DNA from: Thermoanaerobacter thermocopriae JCM 7501
Lineage (GTDB): Bacteria > Bacillota > Thermoanaerobacteria > Thermoanaerobacterales > Thermoanaerobacteraceae
NCBI RefSeq assembly: GCF_001310975.1
Contig: NZ_BAZY01000021.1
Coordinates: 1 to 41,139 of the forward strand
DNA: 41,139 nt
Direction of reading: 5' to 3'
Part shown: piece by piece, positions 17,603 through 27,813 of the stretch
How positions within the stretch are numbered: the stretch's first letter is position 1
Layout: each line of letters starts with the position of its first letter
Notes under the pieces: generated by a model
Database searches by the model: none
What the model was told of the DNA's origin: nothing
What the model saw: the letters and a program-made list of their open reading frames with translations, nothing else
Made by a program: the position numbers and the translations under genes

Positions 17603-19987
17603 ATGTTAGTATCACTTTTGTGGTTGAAAGAGTTTGTCGATATAGATGAAGATGCGAAAATTATTTCTGAAGGTCTTACTATGTCAGGGTCAAAAGTTGA
17701 GACTATAACAAGCTACGGGAAAGAAATTTCAAATGTGGTGGTAGGGAAAATTATTTCATTAGAAAAACATCCTAATGCAGATAAATTGTTAGTTGGCATT
17801 GTAGATGTAGGTACTGAAAAACTACAAATTGTAACCGGAGCACAGAATATTAAAGTGGGGGACTACATACCAGTAGCCCTTCATGGTGCAACTCTTCCTG
17901 GAGGAGTTAAAATAAAAAGAGGCAAATTGAGAGGAATAGAGTCAAATGGCATGATGTGCTCTGCTAAAGAATTGGGACTTGATGAGAGCCTGTTGCCAGA
18001 ATACCAAAGAGACGGGATTTTTATATTGCCACCTTTCCCATTAGGAATGGATATAAACGAGGCTCTTCAGTTAAAAGATGATGTATTAGAATTTGAGATA
18101 ACTCCAAATAGACCTGACTGTTTGTCAATGGTAGGAATAGCGAGAGAGGTAGCTGCGACTTTTAAGAAAGAGTTTAAAATGCCAATGATAGAGGTTAAGG
18201 AAAGCGAAGAACAAAATCCTGCAAAAGTGACTATTGAGGCTACAGATTTATGCTTTAGATATGTAGCGCGGGTTGTTAAAAATGTTAAAATTGGTCCTTC
18301 TCCTATGTGGATGCAGATACGCCTTTTAAAAGCGGGAATAAGACCTATAAATAACGTGGTGGATGTTACAAACTATGTAATGCTGGAATTAGGTCAGCCT
18401 TTACACGCTTTTGACTTGGACAAAGTTGAAAACAAGCATATAATTGTGAGAAGGGCAACAGAAGGGGAAAAATTAGTTACATTGGATGGGAAAGAAAGGA
18501 TTTTAGACAGCTCAATGTTGGTTATTGCGGACGAAAAGAAAGCTATAGGTTTAGCCGGCGTAATGGGAGGAGAAAATACAGAGATAACTGACACTACTGT
18601 AAATATTTTAATAGAAAGTGCTAATTTTAAAGGAAGCAATATAAGGCATACTTCTAAGAAATTGGGGTTAAGAAGTGAAGCTTCTTCAAGATTTGAAAAG
18701 GGTTTAGACCCAGAGGTTACAGTTTTGGCTTGTGAAAGAGCAGCACAGCTTATGGAAAAATACTGTGGCGGTACAGTTTTAAAAGGGCTTGTGGACGAGT
18801 ATCCAAAGCCAATTGAAAAGACAGTTTTAACTGTAAATCCTCACAGGATTAATAGATTTTTAGGCACAGAGCTTCCGACATCTCAAATGATTGAAATATT
18901 GGAGTCTTTAGAGTTTAAAGTTATAGAAAAAGGCAATGACCTTGAAGTAACGGTACCTCACTTTAGAAGAGATGTTACAATGGAGGCAGATATTGCTGAA
19001 GAAATAGCAAGACTTTATGGGTATAACAATATTGAAGACAGTTTAATGAAAAATGCAGAAACTACCTTGGGGGCATTGACCAAAGAGCAACGACTAGAAG
19101 AAAAAGCAAGGGAAGTTCTATTGGCTTGTGGGTTAAATGAAATTGTTACTATGTCTTTTATGGGGCACAAGGATTTAGACAAAATAAACGTACCTTTAGA
19201 TAGCCCTCTTAGAAAAGCAGTCAAAATTATAAATCCTCTTGGGGAAGACCAAAGCCTTATGAGAACTACTCTACTGCCCTTTATATTGAACGTAGCTTAC
19301 ACTAACTATAGTAGAAAAGTACAAGAGTTCAAAGTTTTTGAAATATCCAAAGTGTTTATACCCAAAGAATTACCCTTAAAAGAATTACCACAAGAAATAA
19401 AGACTGTTGCAATAGGAATGTACGGGGAAAATGTGGATTTTTTCTCATTAAAAGGAATAATAGAAACATTCCTTGAAGTAATGGGTATAAAAGGAGTAGA
19501 ATATGTAAGGGCAGAAGATCCTTCCTATCATCCAGGAAGGTCTTCAAAAATTCTCCTAGGTGACGAAACATTAGGTATATTTGGAGAGATACACCCTGAT
19601 GTTTTGGAAAATTACGATATACCTGTTAGAGTCTACGCTGGAGAAATAAACTTAGATAAAGTAATACAATATTCTAATGTAGAAAAGAGGTATATTCCTC
19701 TTCCCAAATATCCAGCTGTAGAAAGGGATATAGCAGTTTTGGTAGATGAAGACATTTTTGTAAAGGATGTGGAAAAAGTTATACTTGAAACGGGAGGTAA
19801 ACTTGTAGATAAAGTTGAATTGTTTGACGTCTATAAAGGTCCTAACATCCCTGAAGGTAAAAAAAGTGTTGCTTTCTCTATCTGGTATAGGTCTTATGAA
19901 AGGACTTTGACAGATGAAGAAGTAAGTGTAATTCACAACAACATTGTAGAAGATCTTGACAAAAAATTAGGAGCCAAATTAAGATAA
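17603..19987 (+). CDS. pheT: Phenylalanyl-tRNA synthetase beta subunit
   Basis: 794 residues, standard length. Domains in order: N-terminal tRNA-binding OB fold (EMAP type, [19 protein letters not shown] at about 53-71), B3/B4 editing region ([22 protein letters not shown] region near 245), B5 domain, catalytic-like core, and a C-terminal anticodon-binding ferredoxin fold starting at about [27 protein letters not shown] precedes ATG 17603. The frame is intact over 2.4 kb. Ends at a terminator; expression follows the pheS T-box. Confidence 0.98.
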   Translation: MLVSLLWLKEFVDIDEDAKIISEGLTMSGSKVETITSYGKEISNVVVGKIISLEKHPNADKLLVGIVDVGTEKLQIVTGAQNIKVGDYIPVALHGATLPGGVKIKRGKLRGIESNGMMCSAKELGLDESLLPEYQRDGIFILPPFPLGMDINEALQLKDDVLEFEITPNRPDCLSMVGIAREVAATFKKEFKMPMIEVKESEEQNPAKVTIEATDLCFRYVARVVKNVKIGPSPMWMQIRLLKAGIRPINNVVDVTNYVMLELGQPLHAFDLDKVENKHIIVRRATEGEKLVTLDGKERILDSSMLVIADEKKAIGLAGVMGGENTEITDTTVNILIESANFKGSNIRHTSKKLGLRSEASSRFEKGLDPEVTVLACERAAQLMEKYCGGTVLKGLVDEYPKPIEKTVLTVNPHRINRFLGTELPTSQMIEILESLEFKVIEKGNDLEVTVPHFRRDVTMEADIAEEIARLYGYNNIEDSLMKNAETTLGALTKEQRLEEKAREVLLACGLNEIVTMSFMGHKDLDKINVPLDSPLRKAVKIINPLGEDQSLMRTTLLPFILNVAYTNYSRKVQEFKVFEISKVFIPKELPLKELPQEIKTVAIGMYGENVDFFSLKGIIETFLEVMGIKGVEYVRAEDPSYHPGRSSKILLGDETLGIFGEIHPDVLENYDIPVRVYAGEINLDKVIQYSNVEKRYIPLPKYPAVERDIAVLVDEDIFVKDVEKVILETGGKLVDKVELFDVYKGPNIPEGKKSVAFSIWYRSYERTLTDEEVSVIHNNIVEDLDKKLGAKLR

Positions 19988-20010
19988 AAAGGCAATTTTA
20001 AGCCTTTTTT
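19985..20010 (+). terminator. Intrinsic terminator of pheST
   Basis: AAAAAGGC (19985-19992), loop, GCCTTTTTT (20001-20009). Confidence 0.85.
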
Positions 20011-20038
20011 ATCTTTTATCTTAATTATAAGAAGGAAA

Positions 20039-20067
20039 TTGCACTTTAATGTAGAACTAAGTAAAAT
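20039..20067 (+). promoter_or_regulatory. Promoter of zapA and probably the genes behind it
   Basis: TTGCAC (20039-20044), 17-base spacer, TAAAAT (20062-20067), 27 bases before zapA. Confidence 0.55.
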
Positions 20068-20093
20068 AAACAAAAGATTAAGGGGATGTTTTT

Positions 20094-20468
20094 GTGGAGT
20101 TAAATAAAGTCACTGTGATTATAAATGGGAATGAATATATTTTAAAATCTGATTATCCTGAAGAGCACGTAATAAAACTTGCCAATTATGTAGACAATGT
20201 GATTAAAGAGTTATCACAAAATTACGAAAAGTTATCACAAATGCAACTACTACTTTTGTCGTCTTTGAATATCGCAGATGAACTTTTTATTGCAAAAGAA
20301 GAAAATAATGCTATCAAAAAGGAATTGCTTTCTTTGAAAGTAGAATTAGAAGAAAAAAATCGCTATATAAAACAATTAGAGGAGGAGCTTAGTAAAACTA
20401 AACAACAGCTTTTAGAGACAGAGGAAGAATTTCGGCAGTTTATAGAAACTTTTGATGAAGAAAAGTAA
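20094..20468 (+). CDS. zapA: ZapA-type cell-division protein
   Basis: ZapA bundles FtsZ filaments at the division ring. The 124-residue protein has the small N-terminal domain VTVIINGNEYILKSDYPEEHV followed by VIKLANYVDNVIKEL and LLLSSLNIADEL, then a long coiled coil (about 65-120). It starts at GTG 20094 behind AAGGGGATG. Longer than E. coli ZapA by its coiled-coil tail, as is common in Firmicutes. It sits 10 bases before the U32 peptidase gene and upstream of mutS2, a common Firmicutes arrangement. Confidence 0.88.
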   Translation: MELNKVTVIINGNEYILKSDYPEEHVIKLANYVDNVIKELSQNYEKLSQMQLLLLSSLNIADELFIAKEENNAIKKELLSLKVELEEKNRYIKQLEEELSKTKQQLLETEEEFRQFIETFDEEK

Positions 20469-20478
20469 AGGTGATTGG

Positions 20479-22829
20479 ATGAAAAAAGTTGAATTATTAG
20501 CTCCAGCAGGAGATTATGAGGCTCTAATGAGTGCAGTTAATGCAGGATGTGATGCAGTGTATTTAGGAGGAAAAAATTTTGGTGCAAGAGCTTATGCAAC
20601 CAATTTTGACCATGATGATTTAAAAGCTGCTTTGGAATTCTGCCATTTAAGAGATGTGAAGGTATACGTTACTGTAAATACCCTTGTAGCGAATGAAGAA
20701 TTTGAAAAGCTAGTGAACTATTTAGATTTTTTGTATTCTATAGGTGTTGATGCTGTTATAGTGCAGGATATGGGAGTATTAAAGTTTTTGCGAGAAAATT
20801 ATCCTGGTTTAAAAGTTCATGCCAGTACACAAATGACAGTCCATAATTTAGAAGGAGTACAGGAATTAGCTGAAAAGGGAGTTTCCCGGGTTATTTTATC
20901 AAGAGAGCTTACGTTAAAAGAAATAAAGGATATAGTTCAAAATTCTAATATTGAAGTAGAAGTCTTTGTTCATGGAGCACTCTGTGTCAGTTATTCTGGA
21001 CAGTGCTTTATGAGTAGTATACTAGGAGGAAGAAGTGGAAACAGAGGAAGATGTGCACAACCCTGCCGTTTAAAGTATTCTCTTGTAGATAAAGAGGGAA
21101 AAGTTTTAGAAAAGGATTTACACCTTTTGAGTATGACGGATTTATGTACTATAGAAAATATACCAAACCTCATTGAAGCAGGAGTTACTTCTTTTAAGAT
21201 AGAGGGCAGGATGAAAAATGCCGAATATGTTGCTTCTGTTGTAAAAGCTTACAGAGAAGCTATTGACTGTTTTTATGAGGGCAAAGCTTTTGATTCAGGT
21301 AAAGCTATAGAAGAGATGTCTCGAATTTTTAATAGAGGATTTTCTAGTGGCTATCTTTTTGGAGTTAAGCCTCCAAAATGAGTTATATTTCTCCTAAAAA
21401 CACGGGAGTTGCTGTGGCAGAAGTGATAAGTGTGACTTCGAAAAATGCAAGGCTGAGACTTTTAAGGGATATTGCAAAAGGTGATGGAGTTTCTGATGAA
21501 AAAAGAGAAAAGGGGCAAAAGGTTGAAGTAATATTTAAGAATGGGAAGAAGGTAGATAGAGCTTATGAAGGAGATATAATAGAACTACCTCTTAAGTTTT
21601 ATGTAAAAGAAAGAGAAATATTAAATAAAACTTATGATGTATTGTTAAATAACAAGCTGAAAAACTTACCTTCCAAAAAGATTCCTATAAAAATTTATGC
21701 GGAGTTAAAAAAGGACAAACCTTTGTATATAAAGATACAAGAAGGAATTCATACAGTAGAAGCTTATAGTGATGAAATAAGTCAGATAGCGGAAAAAGTT
21801 TCTATTAAGGAAGATTTTTTGAAAGATAAACTTACTCAAATAAATGACACAGCCTTTTATGTAGAAGAAATAGAAGTAGTAGTTGAAAAAGGACTTTACA
21901 TGTCTGTAAAAGGAATAAAAGAAGCGAGAAGAAAAGCACTAGAAATGTTAGAAAAGAAAAAGTTAGACTATTATAAAAGAGAAGAAAAGCACACATTTTT
22001 TAAGCTACCTTCTTTCAAAGAAAAAAAGGAAAATATAACCTTAACTTTTTATACTGACAAGCTTGAACATTTGAAGATAGCCAGCCAATTGGGTATAGAA
22101 TATGTCTATTTCAATTACAAGCTTGATGTAAAACTTTTAAAAAAAGGTTTAGAACTAATAAAAGATTCAAAGACAACGGTTATACCTGCTTTCCCTTCTA
22201 TATTGAGGGAAGAGATAAAAAGAATAAAGCCTCAATTAGAATTTTTACAGGATATGGGGATAAACAAAATTTTGGTTTCAAATTTAGGGCTTTATCATAT
22301 TGCAAAAAATTATGACTTTGAGATATTTATAGATTATCCTTTGAATATTTTCAACAATTTAGCTGTAGATTACTTTAAACCTTACGCTGTGACTTTATCT
22401 TATGAACTTACGCTGGAGCAGATTAAAGATATTGCCAAAAGAAGTGACGTAAAATTTGAAGCTTTAATATACGGTAGACTGCCTCTTATGACGATGGAAT
22501 ATTGTCCAATAAAGAATTTAGTAGGCTGTGACAGAGAAAGGTGTGAAAAAGGTTATTATTTTCTAGAAGACAGAAAAGGCAAATTAATGCCTCTTAAAAG
22601 CAATGGTTTTTGCAGGATGCAGATTTTAAACGCAGATGTGCTTTTAATGGTAAGCATAAAGGAGCTTAAACAAGCTGGACTTTCTTTTTTGAGGATACAT
22701 GATACAATAGAAGAAGATGAAGAAATAGAGAAAGTTTTAAAAATGCATATTGAAGCTTTAGAAGGGAATGAAATTGAAATTTTAGAAGGAAAATATACAA
22801 AAGGACATTTTTACAGAGGAGTTTTGTGA
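20479..22829 (+). CDS. U32 family peptidase/RNA hydroxylase with DUF3656, split by a frameshift
   Basis: U32 proteins are annotated as collagenase-like peptidases; relatives (RlhA, TrhP) are needed for hydroxylation of rRNA or tRNA bases. The first frame (ATG 20479 to 21381) has LLAPAGDYEAL, VHGALCVSYSGQCFMSS and GNRGRCAQPCR, whose cysteines form the family cluster. The second (21378-22829) has the DUF3656 C-terminal part with EYCPIKNLVGCDRERC. At the junction CCAAAATGAG, one extra A gives VKPPKMSYISPKNTG and a single protein of about 783 residues, the usual length of this fused form. Two genes with an ATGA overlap are possible but less likely given the other base losses here. The ribosome binding site is AAAGGTG before 20479. 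Confidence 0.85.
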
Positions 22830-25201
22830 TGGTGAGGGGAATTAATAGTAGAGCATTAAAAAGTCTTGAATTTGACAAGATAGTGGAGTTTATTGTTAGC
22901 TATTGTGATTCGGATCTAGGCAAACAAAAAGCTTCAGATATTGTCATAAAGAAAGACATAGAGGAAATAGAGAGGGAATTAGATTTATTGAATGAGGCAA
23001 TTTACTTTATTTCCTCCTATGGGGGTATTTCTTTTGCTTTTGAGGACATAAGGGATTATATAAAAAAGCACAAATAGATTCCGTGCTTTATAACAAGGAG
23101 CTTTTAAAGATAAAGAAGTTTCTTAAGTTGGTAAGCCAAATAAAAGGCTATTTCAAAAATCTTCAAGAAAGTGATAGATTTGTAAGGTTAAAAGAATACG
23201 ATAAAAAAGTTTTACCGATAAAAGATTTGGAAAAAAGGATTGAAAATATAATAATTTCAGAAGATGAAATAGCAGATGATGCTTCTCCACTGCTCAAATC
23301 TTTAAGAGGGCAGAAATCAGCCATAAATGAAAAAATAAGGGCAACATTGAATTCGATAATTTCTACCCGTCAAAAAGAATTGCAAGAGCCTATTATAACT
23401 GTAAGACAGGGAAGATATGTTGTACCTGTAAAACAAGAATATCGCAGCACTTTTAAAGGTATTGTCCACGACCAATCCTCCAGTGGTGCTACTCTTTTTA
23501 TTGAACCTATGCAAGTAGTTGACTTAAACAACGAATTGAGACAAGTGGAACTAAAAGAAAGACAAGAGATACAGAGAATACTTTTTGAGCTTTCTCAAGA
23601 GGTCAAAAGTATGCACAGGCTTTATTTAATGACATTGAAATAGTTTCAGAATTAGATTTTACATTTGCTAAGGCTAAATATTCTTTAAAGCTAAAAGCCG
23701 TAAGGCCAGAGCTAAACACAATGGGATATATTAATTTAAAAAAGGCAAGACACCCTCTCATAAATCAGGAAGCTGTTGTCCCTATAGATATATACATAGG
23801 AGACCAATTTAATACCCTAGTCATTACTGGTCCTAATACGGGAGGGAAAACTGTAACTTTAAAGACAGTGGGACTTTTAACTATAATGGCAATGGCAGGG
23901 CTTAATATTCCTGCAGAAGAAGGGTCACAGGTTTCAATATTTGAGGAAATTTTTGTGGATATAGGCGATGAGCAGAGTATTGAACAAAGCTTAAGCACTT
24001 TTTCTTCCCATATGACGAATATTATAAGCATGCTCCAAAAAGTAAACAAAAATTGCCTTGCTTTGTTAGATGAATTAGGGGCAGGTACTGACCCTGTAGA
24101 AGGTGCTGCTTTGGCTATGAGTATTCTCGATACACTGCATAAGATTGGTGCCAAGACAATAGCTACTACCCATTATAGTGAGTTAAAGCAGTATGCTTTA
24201 AAAACCGCAGGAGTAGAAAATGCAAGCGTGGAATTTGATGTTGAAACTTTAAAGCCCACCTATAAGCTTATAATAGGTCTTCCTGGCAAGAGTAATGCCT
24301 TTGAAATAGCTAAAAGATTAGGGCTTCCTCGGCAAATAATAGAAGATGCAAGAAAATATATTTCAGGAGAAGCCTTAAAATTTGAAGATATAATTGCAGA
24401 CGTCGAAAGTAAGCGAAGGGAATTGGAAAAGGCAAACCACGAAATGGCTTTTTTAAGGAAAGATGTGGAAATCTTGAAAGAGGAATTAGAGAAAGAAAAG
24501 AAAAAATTGCAAAATGAAAGGGATAAAATATTAAAAGAGGCGAAAGAAAGGGCAAGGAAAATAGTACAAGAAGCGAAATTTACTGCTGAGGGGATAATCA
24601 AAAAGATTAGAGAAGCAGAAGAAAGTACACAAAATAAAGACAGGATCATACAAGAAGTAAGAGAAGAATTGAAGAAAAATTTAGAGGAATTAGAAGAAGA
24701 AGTTTTAAAGCCTAAAGAGGTTTCCTACGGCAAAATTCCTGATAGTTTAAAAGAGGGACAGACAGTCTATATAGTGCCTTTAGGCCAAGATGGGATTGTG
24801 CTTTCTCTTCCTGACAAATCAGGGAATGTGGAAGTGCAGGCAGGAATTTTAAAGATGACTGTGCATATAAGTAATTTAAGGGTAGTGGAGGAGAAAGAAG
24901 ATGAGGTAGTAAAAAAAGGCTACAGCAAATTTGTACACGAAAAGTCTCAATCTATAAGACTTCCATAGATGTGAGAGGCAAAAACCTTGACGATGCTTTG
25001 TTAGAGGTGGAAAAATATATAGACGATGCGTATTTGGCTGGTCTTACTCAAGTGACAATTATTCACGGACGGGGTACAGGGGTGTTAAGGACGGGTATAT
25101 CGCAATTTTTAAGAAGCAATAAACATGTTAAATCTTTTAGGTTAGGTAAATACGGTGAAGGAGGAGACGGTGTTACAATAGTTGAATTAGTTGACAAATA
25201 G
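22829..25201 (+). CDS. mutS2: MutS2 protein with Smr domain, three frameshifts
   Basis: MutS2 is an ATPase of stalled-ribosome rescue and recombination control. Pieces lie in three frames. Adding an A to A6 at 23062-23067 joins DYIKKAQIDSVLYN. Adding an A at 23611 joins EVKSNAQALFNDIEIV. Adding an A at 24956-24957 joins SQSIKTSIDVRGKNL. The corrected product is about 791 residues (B. subtilis MutS2 has 785). It shows the N-terminal core, Walker A GPNTGGKTV, Walker B LALLDELGAGTDP, the coiled coil (about 520-640) and the C-terminal Smr nuclease domain with DVRGKNLDDAL and IHGRGTGVLR. I start at ATG 22829 for spacing from AGAGGAG; GTG 22826 is possible. Its start overlaps the end of the U32 gene. 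Confidence 0.93.
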
Positions 25202-25212
25202 GGGATGATAAA

Positions 25213-25644
25213 ATGTATTTAGTAAGTGCTTGCCTTGCTGGTGTTAACTGTAAATACGATGGAGGAAACAATGAAAATAAAGAAATAAAAAAATTGGTAG
25301 AGGAAGGGAAGGCTATTTTAGTTTGTCCTGAGCAATTAGGGGGGCTTCCAACTCCTCGACTGCCCTCTGAGATAAAAGTTGATAAGGTTTTTAACATTGA
25401 AGGAAAAGAGGTTACGGAAAATTTCTATAGAGGAGCGTATGAGACTTTAAAAATTGCTAAAATGTATAAGATAAAGGAGGCAATTTTTAAAGCTAAAAGC
25501 CCTTCTTGCGGCTGTGGAGAGATTTACGATGGCACTTTTTCGGGGAATTTGATAGATGGAGATGGAATTACCACAAGGATTTTAAAGAAAAATGGGATAT
25601 CTGTTATGACAGAACATGACTTTTATAGAAAATATAAAAAATAA
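25213..25644 (+). CDS. DUF523 protein
   Basis: A 143-residue member of DUF523, an uncharacterised family with conserved cysteines. Seen here: YLVSACLAGVNCKYDGG at the N-terminus, VCPEQLGGLPTPR at about 36-49 and SPSCGCGEIYDGTF at about 97-110, the last resembling a metal or Fe-S site. The start ATG follows AGGGGATG. It is 11 bases after mutS2 and 38 bases before the hairpin that precedes yunB, so it likely ends the zapA-mutS2 transcript. Function unknown. Confidence 0.85.
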   Translation: MYLVSACLAGVNCKYDGGNNENKEIKKLVEEGKAILVCPEQLGGLPTPRLPSEIKVDKVFNIEGKEVTENFYRGAYETLKIAKMYKIKEAIFKAKSPSCGCGEIYDGTFSGNLIDGDGITTRILKKNGISVMTEHDFYRKYKK

Positions 25645-25652
25645 GTAACAAA

Positions 25653-25689
25653 AACACCTCCTCCACATAAAATGTAGGGGAGGTGTTTT
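25653..25689 (+). terminator. Long hairpin, terminator-like, containing the yunB ribosome binding site
   Basis: AACACCTCCTCCACAT (25653-25668) pairs with 25672-25687 over 16 positions with one mismatch and one G-T pair around an AAA loop, then TTTT within 25686-25689. The 3' arm includes GGGGAGGTG, the yunB ribosome binding site. Confidence 0.85.
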
Positions 25690-25691
25690 AC

Positions 25692-26387
25692 TTGAAGAGG
25701 AAAAGATGGGGACTAAGGCGGGTTAATTCGTTTTACATATATTTGATTTACGTAACTATTTTATTTGTGATTTTATACTATTTTACAGAATATCGATTAA
25801 AACCGGCTATTATAGCAGTAAGTGAAACTTTAGCAAAAGAAACAGCTGTAAATACTATAAATGATGCTATAAATGAAAAAGCGCTAAAAGGAATAGAGTA
25901 TAAAGATTTAATTTATGTAAGAACAGATAACAATGGAAAAGTGTCAATGTTACAGGCAAATACTATTGAAATGAACTTGCTGGCTTCTAAGATTACAAAA
26001 GAAGTGAAAGAAAATTTAAATAATTTAGGTCCTCTCTATGCTAAAATTCCTTTAGGTTCGGTTTTTTCTACTGATTTATTTGCAAATGCAGGGCCACGTA
26101 TAAAAGTAGGGCTTTTGCCAGTTGGAGCGGTAGATGTTGATTTTAGTTCACAGTTTGAACCGGCTGGAATAAATCAAACAAGGCATAGAATATATTTAGA
26201 TATTCAAACTACGATACGAATAATTGCGCCTTTAGCTTCAGAAAAAATAATTGTTACACTTCACATGCCTATTGCAGAAAGTATAATAGTTGGAGATGTA
26301 CCTTCAAGCTATGTGGATGTAAATGGAGATAAATTTACAATTCCTGTGCCTCAATCTCCAAATTCAAATGTAGAAATACAAAAATAA
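25692..26387 (+). CDS. yunB: YunB-type sporulation protein
   Basis: YunB is a mother-cell sporulation protein in Bacillus. The product is about 231 residues: a basic N-terminus, one membrane segment (about residues 13-32, SFYIYLIYVTILFVILYYF) and an extracytoplasmic domain with VSETLAKETAVNTINDAI, IPLGSVFSTDLFANAGPRIKVGLLPVG and TLHMPIAESIIVGDVPSSYV as in the family. I choose TTG 25692, seven bases after GGGGAGGTG, over GTG 25683, which would lie in the ribosome binding site itself. The hairpin at 25653-25689 should lower read-through translation from the upstream transcript. Confidence 0.88.
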   Translation: MKRKRWGLRRVNSFYIYLIYVTILFVILYYFTEYRLKPAIIAVSETLAKETAVNTINDAINEKALKGIEYKDLIYVRTDNNGKVSMLQANTIEMNLLASKITKEVKENLNNLGPLYAKIPLGSVFSTDLFANAGPRIKVGLLPVGAVDVDFSSQFEPAGINQTRHRIYLDIQTTIRIIAPLASEKIIVTLHMPIAESIIVGDVPSSYVDVNGDKFTIPVPQSPNSNVEIQK

Positions 26388-26390
26388 CTA

Positions 26391-26418
26391 TTGAATTTTT
26401 TTGATAATGTGATATAAT
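26391..26418 (+). promoter_or_regulatory. Promoter of tRNA-Ala
   Basis: TTGAAT (26391-26396), 16-base spacer, TATAAT (26413-26418), 18 bases before the tRNA. Confidence 0.65.
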
Positions 26419-26436
26419 AAAAAACGTGTGATAAGT

Positions 26437-26511
26437 GGGGGTGTAGCTCAGTTGGGAGAGCACCTGCTTGCAAGCAGGGGGTCAGGAGTTCGAATCTCCT
26501 CATCTCCACCA
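26437..26511 (+). tRNA. tRNA-Ala (anticodon TGC), anticodon loop one base short
   Basis: Acceptor GGGGGTG/CATCTCC with two G-T pairs, D stem GCTC/GAGC, anticodon stem CCTGC/GCAGG, T arm AGGAG/CTCCT with TTCGAAT and encoded CCA. The anticodon loop is TTGCAA, six bases instead of TTTGCAA, so the tRNA is 75 rather than 76 nt. As written it could not decode normally; a missing T at 26468-26469 is the likely cause. Confidence 0.88.
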
Positions 26512-26525
26512 AATAAAAAGAAAAT

Positions 26526-26549
26526 TACCCGATAAGGGTATTTTTTTTT
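26526..26549 (+). terminator. Intrinsic terminator after tRNA-Ala
   Basis: TACCC (26526-26530), loop GATAA, GGGTA (26536-26540), then nine Ts. Confidence 0.85.
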
Positions 26550-26645
26550 GCTTTCGTATAACTTAGCAATTTTTTCTTCAAAATGCAGGATTTCTGCATT
26601 TTTTGTCGAATTATTAAAAAGATGGTGCTCAAAGAGGTGAATTAA

Positions 26646-27813
26646 ATGAATACCGATGTAGAAGTCACATACAAAAAACGATTGGATAATATTGTAGAGA
26701 AAACAATAGAGGCAATTGAAAGCAGTAAAATACAAATTTTTTGATATTTTAGAAAAGGCAAAAGAAGAAGCGAAAAGATTGGAAGCGCAATTAGAAGAGC
26801 TAAAAATCCAAGTTATAAATGTTATAAAAGAAGTAGAGTTGTGCGAAAGGAAAGAAAAAAAGTGCAAACTAAAACTTGCACTTGTAAGTAAACAGTTTGG
26901 GCACCTATCTGAACAAGCAGTAAGGAAAGCTTATGATGAGGCAAAAGAGGCTCAAATAGAGTTGGCGTTAAAGAGACGGGAAGAAAAAGAATTAATAGAA
27001 AAAAGAAATGAACTGGAGAGAAAACTTATAGACAATAAGACTATTATTGAAAAAGCTGAAAAGCTTGTTTCTCAAATTAACGTAGCTCTCAATTATTTAA
27101 ATAGGGATTTAAAAAAAATGAATACTCAATTAGAGCAATTGAAAGACAAACGAGCTTTGAGTGTAAAAATTATTGAAGCACAGGAAGAGGAACGAAAAAG
27201 AATTGCAAGGGAAATTCACGATGGTCCTGCGCAAGCGATGGCAAACGTGTTATTGAAATCTGAACTTTGTGAAAAATTGATAACCAAAGATATTGAACAG
27301 GCGAAAGTAGAACTTAAAAATCTAAAAAATATTGTACAACAATCTCTAAAAGAAGTAAGGAAAATAATATATGACTTAAGACCTTCTGCTCTTGATGACT
27401 TAGGTCTTATTCCGGCATTATCCAGGTACATAAAAAATTTTTCAGAGGAGACAGGCATATTTGTAGATTTTAGTGTTTTGTCGGATTACAAGAGACTTAG
27501 TCCTGAGATTGAAATAACTTGTTTTAGAGTAGTACAAGAGGCTCTTACAAATATAAAAAAACATTCCAAGGCAAAAAATGCTTCTGTTAAATTTGAGTTT
27601 GGCATGCGATTTATTAGCATAATTATCAAAGATGATGGCATTGGCTTTGATAAGGAAAATATTGGACAAGGCTATGGGCTGATGGGCATGAGGGAAAGAG
27701 TAGAAATTTTAAACGGTAAATTTGAAATAAGTAGTTTCAAAAATAAGGGTACTCAAATTTATATTTCTATACCTGTAAGGGGTGTTGAGGATGATCAGAT
27801 TGTTAGTGGCTGA
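26646..27813 (+). CDS. degS: DegS-type sensor histidine kinase, frameshifted near the start
   Basis: Cytoplasmic two-component kinase of the NarX/DegS group. From ATG 26646 (behind AGAGGTGA) the frame gives MNTDVEVTYKKRLDNIVEKT and stops after SSKIQIF because of T6 at 26737-26742. With T5 it reads KIQIFDILEKAKEEA and runs to 27813, about 388 residues (B. subtilis DegS has 385). Features: long N-terminal coiled coil (to about 175), H-box IAREIHDGPAQAMANVLLKS, N-box EALTNIKKHSKA, G-boxes DDGIGFD and GYGLMGMRERVEIL. No membrane segment, as in DegS. It overlaps degU by 23 bases. This is the only break here caused by an extra base. Confidence 0.92.

Noticed and set aside
26448-26867. Antisense frame over tRNA-Ala and the start of degS
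   Set aside because: Same artefact, starting in the tRNA complement.
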